DNA from: Methylaequor sp045563055
GTDB taxonomy: Bacteria > Pseudomonadota > Alphaproteobacteria > Methylaequorales > Methylaequoraceae
Assembly (NCBI GenBank): GCA_045563055.1
Contig: JBJKUR010000006.1
Coordinates: 113,563-177,562 of the forward strand
Length of the DNA: 64,000 nucleotides
Direction of reading: 5' to 3'
Shown here piece by piece: positions 45,844-54,683 of the stretch. The number at the start of each line of letters is the position of its first letter. Positions within the stretch are counted from its first letter, which is position 1. The notes below the pieces were generated by a model. It did no database searches and was not told where the DNA came from. It saw only the letters and a program-made list of their open reading frames with translations. The translations under genes and the position numbers were made by a program.

Positions 45844-48030
45844 ATGATAAGAAAATTTAAAGACAATTTTAAGAAAACAATATGGTTTTTGCTTTTCCTG
45901 GTTACTGGAACTTCAATTTTACTTGCATTGTTAAGCTTCAATGTTGACGACAATACATATTTTAAATTTGATACTACAATTAAAGCAACTAATAATTTAC
46001 TCGGTTACTTTGGCTCTACTTTATCTGATCTTTTATTTAAAACATTCGGTCTAATATCATATATAATTTCCTTCTTTTTATTGTTTACAGCATTAAGGGT
46101 CGTTCTCGGTAAAGATTTGCGGTGGTATTCCTTCGCATTTTTACCTTTAACAATAATAATGTTATGCTTGTTAACTAAATTGGCTTCGCAGACATTTAAT
46201 GATATTGAGATTTCCTCCGGTTTTTTGGGTGATGGTTTGAGTTTATATTTTAATTATATTCTTTTAGACTTTAAATATAAGATTTATATCGTATTTGGAA
46301 TGATCACTCTTTTTCTTATATTTTTTCTTTTAACCTTTAATATTGGATCTAAGGAAATTATTTATGGCTCTAGCAAGGCGTATTCTGCAGTAGTTTTAAT
46401 TGCTAAGTTTCTAAAGGTAAATTCTATTTTCAATTTAACCCTAGGGCCAAGAATATTTAAAAGTGCTGAAGATTCATCTGCTAAGACTAAACTAGGTAAA
46501 AATAAAATTATTCGTCAGAAAATGGTTATTTCTTCTGATTATAAATTTCCGTCTATAGATTTGCTAGAAAGAGAATCTAAAACACCTGGCATTGAATCTG
46601 AAAATAAAAAAAATGCAGAATTAAATACTTCCTTGTTAGCAGGTGTCTTGAGAGATTTTAAGATTAGTGGGCAGATTACAGATGTTAAACAAGGGCCAAT
46701 AGTTACTCTTTTTGAACTAACCCCAGCTCCAGGTACTTTATCTTCAAGTGTAATAAGGTTATCTGAAGATATTGCCAGGTCAATGAGTGCTAAATCAACA
46801 AGAATATCCACGATTCCTGGTAAAGATGCTATTGGAATTGAAATTCCAAATAAACACCGAGAATTAGTTTTTTTAAGAGAGTTGCTTAATGATAAATTAT
46901 TTAAAGCTAATAAATTTAAATTACCATTAGCTCTTGGAAAAGATATTTTCGGCAAGCCTGTAATTGTTGATCTTTCTGCAATGCCTCATTTGCTGGTTGC
47001 TGGTACCACTGGTTCCGGTAAGTCAGTAGGTATTAATGCAATGCTATTGTCTCTACTATATTATTTGTCTCCTGAAGAATGTAGGTTAATTCTTATTGAT
47101 CCAAAGATGTTAGAACTTTCAATATACCAAGACATTCCTCACCTTCTCACAGAGGTTGTTACTGACCCAAAGAAGGCTATCTCAGCATTAAAATGGACTG
47201 TAAAAGAAATGGAAAACAGATACCAAATGATGACACATTTAGAGGTCAGAGAAATTGATGATTACAACAAAAAGGTGAAAAGGTTATTAGAGACAGGTCA
47301 AGTAGTCTTTAAAGAAATGCAGGTTGGTTATGACTCTGAGACTGGAAAACCTGTACTTGAAAAAAAAGCTCTAGATTTAGCTGTATTTCCTAAGATAGTT
47401 GTTGTTGTTGATGAACTTGCGGATCTAATGATTACTTCTGGAAAAGAAATAGAGGGAGCTATCCAGCGTTTATCTCAGATGGCCAGGGCTGCCGGCATTC
47501 ATTTGATTGTTGCCACTCAACGACCCTCGGTGGATGTAATAACTGGAACAATCAAATCTAATTTTCCAACACGAATTAGTTATAAAGTAGTTAACAAAAT
47601 AAATAGTAGAACAATTCTAGAAGAACAAGGTGCAGAGCAGCTTCTTGGTCAGGGAGATTTACTTATTACTATGCTTGGTGAAAATCTTTTAAGAGTCCAC
47701 GGACCTTTTGTAAAAACTGAGGAAGTACAATCGGTGGTTAACCATTTAAAACTTCAAGGAGAACCAGAGTATTTGCAGTCTGTGACAAAAGATAACGAAG
47801 AGGAGCAGAACTTTAACCTAGGCTTTAATGAAAGTGGTGATGAGTTATATGACAAAGCTGTGTCGATTGTCTGTCGTGAAAAAAAGGCATCAACTAGTTT
47901 TATTCAAAGACATCTCCAAATTGGTTACAATCGAGCTGCTAGGATTATAGAAAAAATGGAATCTGAGGGAATTGTTAGCCCAGCGAACCATGTTGGAAGA
48001 AGAGAGGTTTTGGTTGGTAAAGATAGTTAA
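45844..48030 (+). CDS. ftsK: DNA translocase FtsK
   Basis: 728 residues from the ATG at 45844 (a TTG one codon earlier is possible). About four N-terminal membrane helices (residues 15-170) anchor it at the septum. A short linker precedes the motor: GTTGSGKSVGINAMLLSLLYY (Walker A) near residue 386, VVVDELADLMI (Walker B) and ATQRPSVDVITGTIK. The C-terminal winged-helix gamma domain (SFIQRHLQIGYNRAARIIEKME) reads KOPS signals. It clears the chromosome terminus at division. The linker is short compared with E. coli. Confidence 0.97.
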   Translation: MIRKFKDNFKKTIWFLLFLVTGTSILLALLSFNVDDNTYFKFDTTIKATNNLLGYFGSTLSDLLFKTFGLISYIISFFLLFTALRVVLGKDLRWYSFAFLPLTIIMLCLLTKLASQTFNDIEISSGFLGDGLSLYFNYILLDFKYKIYIVFGMITLFLIFFLLTFNIGSKEIIYGSSKAYSAVVLIAKFLKVNSIFNLTLGPRIFKSAEDSSAKTKLGKNKIIRQKMVISSDYKFPSIDLLERESKTPGIESENKKNAELNTSLLAGVLRDFKISGQITDVKQGPIVTLFELTPAPGTLSSSVIRLSEDIARSMSAKSTRISTIPGKDAIGIEIPNKHRELVFLRELLNDKLFKANKFKLPLALGKDIFGKPVIVDLSAMPHLLVAGTTGSGKSVGINAMLLSLLYYLSPEECRLILIDPKMLELSIYQDIPHLLTEVVTDPKKAISALKWTVKEMENRYQMMTHLEVREIDDYNKKVKRLLETGQVVFKEMQVGYDSETGKPVLEKKALDLAVFPKIVVVVDELADLMITSGKEIEGAIQRLSQMARAAGIHLIVATQRPSVDVITGTIKSNFPTRISYKVVNKINSRTILEEQGAEQLLGQGDLLITMLGENLLRVHGPFVKTEEVQSVVNHLKLQGEPEYLQSVTKDNEEEQNFNLGFNESGDELYDKAVSIVCREKKASTSFIQRHLQIGYNRAARIIEKMESEGIVSPANHVGRREVLVGKDS

Positions 48031-48604
48031 TTTTTGTTTAAAGTGTTCAATTGTTTTGAATTTAATCTCGTGTAGTCCTGTAAGTTCAATCGTTTCAGTT
48101 GCTGCTAACGCTGGTATTTCTAGCAAAGGATTTTCTGCTTCAGTTGATGACACAATAATAAAAGCTAAAATTATTAAAAAAATCTCATCATTAGATATTT
48201 CAAACTTTTTAGATATAACCGTCAGTGTTTCAATGGGCGAGGTTCTCCTGACGGGTTATGTTGACAATCAAACTAATAGATTAAGAGTTGTTGAATCAGT
48301 ATGGAAAGTTAATGATATTAAAAAAGTATATAATGAAATAATCGTTTCACCCAATGTATCTATTATGGATAAAACAGAGGATGCAATTTTTGAGTCTAGA
48401 ATAATGACTAGGTTGCTATTTAAATCGGGAATTAATTCTAATAATTATAGTATTGACGTTGTCGATGGAACTGTCTTTGCGATTGGATTAGCAGAGGATC
48501 TTGATGAGAAGACTAAATTTGAACAATATCTTGCTGAAATGAATGATATCCCCAAGCTAGTAACAATTATTAAATTAATTAACATGGAGGATCAAAATTA
48601 CTAA
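48014..48604 (+). CDS. BON-domain lipoprotein
   Basis: 196 residues if translation begins at TTG 48014, which has GAGAGG 6 bases upstream and gives a lipoprotein signal VKIVNFCLKCSIVLNLISC. An ATG 42 bases earlier is in frame but adds charged residues before the signal. Two BON domains follow (VDDTIIKAKIIKKISSLD with VLLTGYVDNQ, and EDAIFESRIMTRLLFKSG with VFAIGLAEDLDE). OsmY/DolP-like envelope maintenance is inferred. It overlaps ftsK by 17 bases and precedes gshB. Confidence 0.8.
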   Translation: MVKIVNFCLKCSIVLNLISCSPVSSIVSVAANAGISSKGFSASVDDTIIKAKIIKKISSLDISNFLDITVSVSMGEVLLTGYVDNQTNRLRVVESVWKVNDIKKVYNEIIVSPNVSIMDKTEDAIFESRIMTRLLFKSGINSNNYSIDVVDGTVFAIGLAEDLDEKTKFEQYLAEMNDIPKLVTIIKLINMEDQNY

Positions 48605-48623
48605 TTTTTGTGCACTTTTTCAG

Positions 48624-49541
48624 ATGAACCCAATTGACTCTTTGAATGAGGAAACTGATACAACGCTCTCTTTGATAAAATCTGGATTTAAATTGGGGGT
48701 CAGTATTTGGGTTGCTGAACCAGAGACTATGTCGTTTGAGGAAAATTACGTTAAGTATAAAGCGTGTAAAATTATTGACGAAAGTTTGAAAACCGGAGAA
48801 GAAAAAGAAATAAGAGCGGACTCCTTTGATTTCTTATTTATAAGACAAGATCCACCTTTTGATTTAAAATATATATCTAATTGTTACTTATTAGAGGCCC
48901 ATAGAAATTTCCACAAAAAGCCCTATTTTGTAAATGATCCAGCTGGAATAAAGAATTTTACAGAAAAAATTGCCCCATTATACTTTTATCAACTAATGCC
49001 TGATACAGTCATTACTTATAGTGAAGATATTCTGAAATTTATGTTAGAAAAACACAAAAACGTTGTTATAAAACCACTTTATTTAAAGGGTGGTGATGGA
49101 ATATTCAAGATTAGCAATTTTGATGATAGAAATTTAAAAAAGTTCAATGATTTAATTAAGAAATATAATTCTCCAGTTGTTATCCAAGCATTTGTCGAAA
49201 ACGTTAAATTTGGAGACAAAAGAGTTATACTCTTAGATGGCAAACCTATTGGGGTTGTGAATAGAATTCCAAAGTCTGGAGAGTTTAAAGCAAATCTTCA
49301 TTTAGGTGGAGATGCAAAAAAAACCAAATTAACTACAAGAGAACGATATATTTGTGACAAACTAAAACCATTCCTAATCTACAATAATTTATTTTTAGTT
49401 GGCATTGATCTTATTGATGAAAAACTTACTGAAATAAATGTTACATCACCTACGGGTCTCATGCAAATAAACGAACTTTATGGCAAGGATCTGTCAATTA
49501 TAATATGGAATAATCTTATAAAAAAATATCGTAATAGATAA
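48624..49541 (+). CDS. gshB: Glutathione synthetase
   Basis: 305-residue ATP-grasp enzyme joining gamma-glutamylcysteine and glycine. Motifs: DFLFIRQDPPFDLKYI, FVNDPAGIKNFTEKI, VVIKPLYLKGGDGIFKI (the Gly-rich loop), VIQAFVENVKFGDKRVILLDGKP and TEINVTSPTGLMQINEL. Complete length. It follows the BON lipoprotein gene by 19 bases. Confidence 0.95.
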   Translation: MNPIDSLNEETDTTLSLIKSGFKLGVSIWVAEPETMSFEENYVKYKACKIIDESLKTGEEKEIRADSFDFLFIRQDPPFDLKYISNCYLLEAHRNFHKKPYFVNDPAGIKNFTEKIAPLYFYQLMPDTVITYSEDILKFMLEKHKNVVIKPLYLKGGDGIFKISNFDDRNLKKFNDLIKKYNSPVVIQAFVENVKFGDKRVILLDGKPIGVVNRIPKSGEFKANLHLGGDAKKTKLTTRERYICDKLKPFLIYNNLFLVGIDLIDEKLTEINVTSPTGLMQINELYGKDLSIIIWNNLIKKYRNR

Positions 49542-49562
49542 TATACGATATAAAGCTATATA

Positions 49563-49581
49563 AATTTCTTCATAAGAAATT
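49563..49581. terminator. Hairpin between convergent gshB and dnaQ
   Basis: AATTTCTT-CAT-AAGAAATT is a perfect 8-bp stem with a 3-base loop in the 52-base gap between two convergent genes. It is AT-rich and lacks a long T run, so it is only a moderate terminator candidate for either strand. Confidence 0.4.
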
Positions 49582-49593
49582 GTATATGTATAT

Positions 49594-50268
49594 TTACCAG
49601 ATGTTCTTTTTCATTGAATTCAGCATGTGTAAATGAGCTTTTTTCTCTTGATCAGAAACTCGAACTTTAACAAGTTCATTACTAACAAACTTTCTTATAT
49701 CTTTAGCCTCACTATTTACGTCATATGTAAGATTGAGTGAGTGTTGTTTCCCCCCCATGAGCTCGTTGTAAACATCTAACAGCAAAAATGAATCGGTTAA
49801 TGCTCCATGCTTATTTCTTGATTCAAGACTAATATCAAATCTTCTGCATAATGCATTTAGATTATTTTTGCTTCCAGGGTACTTTTTTTTTGCAATCTCT
49901 AATGTGCAGATCACAAATTCCTTTTTAATTAAAGCTTTGGACGCTCTTTTAAGTGAATTATTAATCATGGTCAGATCAAATTGGGCGTTATGAATTATGA
50001 GCTCTGAATTATCTACGAACTTGTTAAAGTCGTCGATGTCCTCTTCAAAACTTGGAAATTTCGATAGAAATGCATTATTTAGTCCATGAATAGATTCTGC
50101 CTCAGCACTAATAATCACGTTATCAGGTTTATAGAACCTATGGAATTTTGTACCACTAAATATTCCATCTATCAATTCGAGGCACCCAACCTCAATTATT
50201 CTGTCTTTTTCGTAATCAAGCCCTGATGTTTCAGTATCAAGTACGATTTGTCTTATTTCGGTCTCCAT
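49594..50268 (-). CDS. dnaQ: DNA polymerase III epsilon subunit DnaQ
   Basis: 224-residue proofreading 3'-5' exonuclease. Exo I reads IVLDTETSGLDYEKDRIIEVG with DxE, Exo II LIIHNAQFDLTMIN, Exo III HGALTDSFLLLDVY with HxxxxD. In many alphaproteobacteria dnaQ follows coaE; here it is last in the parA-parB operon, overlapping parB by 16 bases, a rearranged linkage. Confidence 0.95.
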   Translation of the reverse strand: METEIRQIVLDTETSGLDYEKDRIIEVGCLELIDGIFSGTKFHRFYKPDNVIISAEAESIHGLNNAFLSKFPSFEEDIDDFNKFVDNSELIIHNAQFDLTMINNSLKRASKALIKKEFVICTLEIAKKKYPGSKNNLNALCRRFDISLESRNKHGALTDSFLLLDVYNELMGGKQHSLNLTYDVNSEAKDIRKFVSNELVKVRVSDQEKKAHLHMLNSMKKNIW

Positions 50269-51380
50269 TTTAGTTTATCTATTACAGGTTGAATTTGGTC
50301 TAAGGTTTTATAGTAGATTGCAAGATTACCTGTGTTATTTGATTTATGCGAAACAATAACTTTAAGTCCTAAGAGATTTGTTAATTCTCTCTCTAGATGT
50401 TCAATATTAGAGTTTTTATTTTCTAATTTTTGGTTTTCGTTTAATCCATTTTGTCGATTTTGGTTTGATTTCCTAATAGAATTCACCAATTTCTCTGTTT
50501 GTCGGACATTTAATTGATTTTGAATAACTTGTTCAGTAGCTTCCAACGCTTGCTCGTCATTCAAAGTTACTAAGGCTCTAGCGTGACCAAATGATATTTC
50601 TCCATTGAGAATATGTTTTTTTACATTTTGTGATAGTGATAAAACTCTCAGTACATTTGCGATGTGGCTTCGACTTTTACCAAGTTGAGAAGATAGTTTT
50701 TCTTGGGTATATTGAAACACATTCATCATAGTTCTATACCCTTCAGCTTCCTCAATAAGGTTTAAGTCTGTTCTCTGAAGATTCTCAATCATTGCCACAC
50801 CAATTGAAGTCTCGTCGCTAAAGTTTCTAACTATTACTGGTACCTCATGTAATTTAGCTAACTGAGAAGCCCTCCAGCGGCGTTCCCCCGCTATGATCTC
50901 GTAAGTGGAACTTTTTTCTGTTAAGGGTCTAACTAAAATCGGTTGAAGCACACCATTATTTCTTATAGAATCTGCTAATTCTTCAAGCTCAGTTTGCTCA
51001 AATCTTTTTCTAGGCTGAAATTTCCCGGAAACAAGTTGTTGAATAGGTAGGGTCGTCGGTAGATTATTATTACCGTGGTTTCTAAGCCTCATGTTTATAT
51101 TAGGCTTTAAATTTATAATAGGTTTTCTCTCGCCATCTTTATTTGACAATTTTGGTTGTTGAATTTTAAAAGAAGAACCTTTAACTTCGTTTTCAACTTT
51201 AGATTTAATAATTGATGCTAACTCTTGGTCTTTCGATAGTAGCGAAGACAATCCCATTCCTAGTTTTTTTTTGGGATCTTTAGCTTTACTCTTTATTTTA
51301 CTCTTTACCTTTATTTTATTCAATGGTTTAGCTTGATATGGACTTTTCATACTTTTACTCTTAATTTTATCAGTTTTCAT
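50253..51380 (-). CDS. parB: Chromosome partitioning protein ParB
   Basis: 375-residue CTPase clamp that loads at parS. The usual start GMGLSSLLS appears only at about residue 42, after a Lys-rich extension (about 40 residues with 16 Lys). The N-domain has QPRKRFEQTELEELADSIR and IIAGERRWRASQLA, and the helix-turn-helix is YTQEKLSSQLGKSRSHIANVLRVL. The C-terminal dimer region ends KLKWRP. It overlaps parA by 11 bases. Two parS sites lie 1.4 and 3.3 kb upstream in the same operon. Confidence 0.96.
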   Translation of the reverse strand: MKTDKIKSKSMKSPYQAKPLNKIKVKSKIKSKAKDPKKKLGMGLSSLLSKDQELASIIKSKVENEVKGSSFKIQQPKLSNKDGERKPIINLKPNINMRLRNHGNNNLPTTLPIQQLVSGKFQPRKRFEQTELEELADSIRNNGVLQPILVRPLTEKSSTYEIIAGERRWRASQLAKLHEVPVIVRNFSDETSIGVAMIENLQRTDLNLIEEAEGYRTMMNVFQYTQEKLSSQLGKSRSHIANVLRVLSLSQNVKKHILNGEISFGHARALVTLNDEQALEATEQVIQNQLNVRQTEKLVNSIRKSNQNRQNGLNENQKLENKNSNIEHLERELTNLLGLKVIVSHKSNNTGNLAIYYKTLDQIQPVIDKLKWRPK

Positions 51381-52161
51381 TTAATCCTCCAAAATTCCCC
51401 TTACCTAATACTTCTGCTGCCAAATTTACGTAAGCTTCAGACCCAATACATGCATGATCGTATAATAAAACTGGTTTTCCGTGCGATGGCGATTCAGAAA
51501 TTTTAATATTTCTTGGTATTATAGTTTTATAAACAGCATTCCCCATTACTTCTCTTACATCTTCTTCAACTTGAACACTAAGTTTGTTTCTTGAATCATG
51601 CATGGTTAAAAGTATCCCATCCAAATCCAAATTTGAATTAAGATTTGTATTTACTTGTTTTATTACACGAAGGATTTGACTTAATCCTTCTAAAGCATAG
51701 AATTCACATTGAAGTGGAATTAGGACTTTATCTGATGCTGCCAATGCATTAGTTGTTAGGAATCCAAGTCCTGGAGGACAATCTACAATTATAGCTGAAT
51801 ATTGCTGTGGCAATTTTTCTATTGCATTTTTAAGTATATATTCCTTGTCTTGTTCTGTTTGTGATATTTCTTTTTCAGCGTCAGCTAAATCTACTCTAGA
51901 TGGAACAACTCCAAGACCATTAATTTCCGTTGCCTTGACCGCATCAATCATATTTACTCTTCGCGTCAAAACCTCATAGGTCCCTGGTGTCCTCCTGTCT
52001 GAAGGCACGGCAAATCCTGTGCTAGCATTTCCTTGTGGGTCCAGGTCAATTACCAGGCATGATTTTCCTGTAATTGATAAAGCTGTAGCAAGGTTAACAG
52101 CCGTAGTTGTCTTGCCTACCCCTCCTTTTTGATTAACAATTGAAAAAACTGTTCTTGTCAT
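51370..52161 (-). CDS. parA: Chromosome partitioning ATPase ParA
   Basis: 263 residues. The deviant Walker A is VNQKGGVGKTTTAVNLATAL, Walker A' is LVIDLDPQGNAS, and IIVDCPPGLGFLT is Walker B. It is the short chromosomal ParA without an N-terminal helix-turn-helix. It moves ParB-parS complexes along the nucleoid. It overlaps rsmG by 4 bases. Confidence 0.97.
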   Translation of the reverse strand: MTRTVFSIVNQKGGVGKTTTAVNLATALSITGKSCLVIDLDPQGNASTGFAVPSDRRTPGTYEVLTRRVNMIDAVKATEINGLGVVPSRVDLADAEKEISQTEQDKEYILKNAIEKLPQQYSAIIVDCPPGLGFLTTNALAASDKVLIPLQCEFYALEGLSQILRVIKQVNTNLNSNLDLDGILLTMHDSRNKLSVQVEEDVREVMGNAVYKTIIPRNIKISESPSHGKPVLLYDHACIGSEAYVNLAAEVLGKGNFGGLNEN

Positions 52162-52808
52162 TTTTTACACACTTTTTCTAAAATCAAAGTGACACCACCA
52201 GATTCATCGATTCTCTTATTATTTTTAACAATATTAACTTCGTACTTCCACTTTTTTTTTATAATATTTAAATCTTTTTCCCAACTTTTACCTCTCGGGA
52301 GAATATATGTGCTTTTATCTGATGATAAGTGATAAGTAGTTTTAAGGAGTTTGCTCAACGATGCATATGCCCTAGAAATAATCACATCGTATTTCATGCT
52401 TAGGTTTTCTACTCTATTATTAACTATTTTACAGTTTAGACCAAACAGCTGGATTATCTTTTCTACAAATAAACATTTTTTTTTGTTTGAGTCAATAAGC
52501 GTAAAGTTAAAACCACAACCAGCCCCCTTTGCCATAATAGCTAAAACAATTCCTGGCAGGCCTGCACCTGTTCCAACGTCGCAAATCGAAAGTTTGTCAT
52601 TTTCAATAGAATGTAATCCCTGGATTTCTTTAAAAATTTTGGCCGAGTCACAAAAATGCCTAACCCATATGTTTTTTTCAGTGCTAGAGGAAATCAGGTT
52701 CATTTTTTTGTTGAACTCTATAATTTTTTTTTCGTAATTCAGCAACATATTTAATGTTTCACGTGAAACATTGTTCAATTGAGAGAAGGTATTGATCCCG
52801 CTGCCCAC
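52158..52808 (-). CDS. rsmG: 16S rRNA (G527) methyltransferase RsmG
   Basis: 216 residues. The SAM motif is CDVGTGAGLPGIVLAI, followed by VISRAYASLSKLL. NVSRETLNMLLNYEKKI at residues 13-29 is encoded by DNA containing a perfect parS site, a well-known coincidence in this gene. The stop of mnmG abuts its start. Standard length. Confidence 0.95.
   Translation of the reverse strand: MGSGINTFSQLNNVSRETLNMLLNYEKKIIEFNKKMNLISSSTEKNIWVRHFCDSAKIFKEIQGLHSIENDKLSICDVGTGAGLPGIVLAIMAKGAGCGFNFTLIDSNKKKCLFVEKIIQLFGLNCKIVNNRVENLSMKYDVIISRAYASLSKLLKTTYHLSSDKSTYILPRGKSWEKDLNIIKKKWKYEVNIVKNNKRIDESGGVTLILEKVCKK
52755..52770. other. parS centromere site (perfect 16-base palindrome)
   Basis: TGTTTCACGTGAAACA is an exact match to the bacterial parS consensus bound by ParB. 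It is inside rsmG, where it encodes V-S-R-E-T. About 24 kb from the candidate origin beside hemE. Confidence 0.93.
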
Positions 52809-54683
52809 TTATTTCTTTGCAAATCTCAGCAGAATTGAGGCTGCTGCAGGCGTCATTCCTGGCAAAACCCTTGCCTGTGCAATATTTTGGGGTTTGTGGC
52901 GACTAAGGATCTCCTTGACCTCATTTGATAATCCAGCGCATTTTGTATAATTTATCTTATCACCAAGCCTTATCATTCTGTCATTTTCAAGGTCGTCAAT
53001 TTCCTGTTGTTGTTTAGACGAGTATCTTTGGTAAAAAGAATTTGCTTTTATTTGCTGTTGTGTCCGTGTACTAATGTTCAGGGCTCTAATCTTAGGCCAC
53101 ATTTTTCTTAACATTTCCCATGAGACGTCCTTATATCCGATAATTTCATATGCTGATCTTTTTCTACCATCCATATTGATTTTTATTCCAAACTTTGAGT
53201 ATTGCTGAGGTGACGCGGACAAGGCATGTAATAATTTATTGGCTTTATTAATAATGCGCTTTTTATCAAGCCACTTTTTCTTTCTGGTCTTGCAAGCTAC
53301 ATTTAAATTTATTCCAAGATCAGAAAGTCTTTCGTCGGCATTATCCGCTCTCAGCAACAATCTATATTCTGCTCTAGATGTGAACATTCTGTATGGCTCA
53401 ATCAACCCCCCTCTGCATAAATCTGAGACCATTACGCCAATGTAACCCTCCTCTCGTTTAAAAACAACTGGCTCCTTTTTTGAAATTTTACGAGCTGCGT
53501 TTATTCCAGCAACTAATCCTTGTGCAGCGGCCTCCTCGTACCCGGTTGTTCCGTTTATTTGTCCGGCTAAAAAAAGACCATTTATCTTCTTTGTCTCCAG
53601 TGAATGCTGAAGTTCTGAGCTATCAATACAATCGTATTCAATCGAATACCCGAATTGGTCTATTTTTACATTTTCCAGTCCTACTATGCTTTTAAGAAAA
53701 GATTTTTGAACTTCTACAGGTAGTGATGTTGAAATACCATTTGGATATATAATTTCGTTTTCTAACGTTTCGGGTTCAAGAAAAATCTGGTGGCTTTTCT
53801 TGTCTTTAAATCTATAGACTTTATCTTCTAATGATGGGCAATATCTCGGGCCTTTAGACTTTATCTGCCCATTAAACATTGGAGATTTTCGGATGTTTCT
53901 TTTAACCACTTCATGTGTTTTTTCATTGGTGTGGGTTATATGACAGCAAATTTGCTTAGTTTTAATCTTATCATTTAAGAACGAGAAAGGCTCTGGGTTG
54001 TCGTCGCCATATTGTTTTTGACATTTTGAGAAATCAATTGAATTTGCAAAAAGTCTTGGAGGAGTCCCTGTCTTTAGCCGCATTGTTTTAAAATTATTTG
54101 ACTTAAAAAAAGATGCTAGTTTAATAGATGGTTTGGAATTGATCCTTCCTGCTGACCAGTTGTTCCCTCCCTGATGGATAATGCCTCTTAAAAATGTCCC
54201 AGTGGTGATAATTGCTGACTTGCAGTAAATTTTTCCTAGGCTTTGTAGTTCTAATGCCTCTACATTTTTATTATTTGCACTGCTACACAATTTAATATTT
54301 AAGACTTCATCGTATAATAATGAAATTTTTTCTTTTTCAAGGAGATTCAATAGATTTTGTTTGTATAAATTTCTGTCTATTTGAGCTCTTGGACCTTGTA
54401 CAGCTTCTCCTCTCGTTTTGTTGAGCATCCTAAATTGTATTCCAGCGAGATCTGATACTTGTCCAATTATACCCCCAATTGCATCAATCTCCCTAATAAG
54501 ATGACCTTTTCCAAGCCCCCCCATTGCCGGATTGCATGAAAGTCTACCTATATCATCTTTGGAGAAAGTTACCATCGCTGTCTTGGCCCCCATTCTAGAG
54601 GCCATTACCGCAGCCTCAACTCCTGCATGACCTGCACCAACAACTAATACATCAAAATTCTTGAATTGTTTCACGTGGAACAT
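52809..54683 (-). CDS. mnmG: tRNA modification enzyme MnmG (GidA)
   Basis: 624-residue FAD protein that, with MnmE, modifies wobble uridine 34. The N-terminus MFHVKQFKNFDVLVVGAGHAG combines a parS-encoded start with the FAD-binding GxGxxG. RLSCNPAMGGLGKGHLIREIDAIGG, NGTTGYEEAAAQGLVAGINA and FTSRAEYRLLLRADNAD are signature segments. It directly follows mnmE. Confidence 0.97.
   Translation of the reverse strand: MFHVKQFKNFDVLVVGAGHAGVEAAVMASRMGAKTAMVTFSKDDIGRLSCNPAMGGLGKGHLIREIDAIGGIIGQVSDLAGIQFRMLNKTRGEAVQGPRAQIDRNLYKQNLLNLLEKEKISLLYDEVLNIKLCSSANNKNVEALELQSLGKIYCKSAIITTGTFLRGIIHQGGNNWSAGRINSKPSIKLASFFKSNNFKTMRLKTGTPPRLFANSIDFSKCQKQYGDDNPEPFSFLNDKIKTKQICCHITHTNEKTHEVVKRNIRKSPMFNGQIKSKGPRYCPSLEDKVYRFKDKKSHQIFLEPETLENEIIYPNGISTSLPVEVQKSFLKSIVGLENVKIDQFGYSIEYDCIDSSELQHSLETKKINGLFLAGQINGTTGYEEAAAQGLVAGINAARKISKKEPVVFKREEGYIGVMVSDLCRGGLIEPYRMFTSRAEYRLLLRADNADERLSDLGINLNVACKTRKKKWLDKKRIINKANKLLHALSASPQQYSKFGIKINMDGRKRSAYEIIGYKDVSWEMLRKMWPKIRALNISTRTQQQIKANSFYQRYSSKQQQEIDDLENDRMIRLGDKINYTKCAGLSNEVKEILSRHKPQNIAQARVLPGMTPAAASILLRFAKK
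54667..54682. other. parS centromere site at the start of mnmG
   Basis: TGTTTCACGTGGAACA, whose complement TGTTCCACGTGAAACA fits TGTTNCACGTGAAACA. It encodes M-F-H-V-K-Q, the familiar N-terminus of MnmG in bacteria that keep a parS here. It lies 1.9 kb from the second site in rsmG. Confidence 0.9.
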
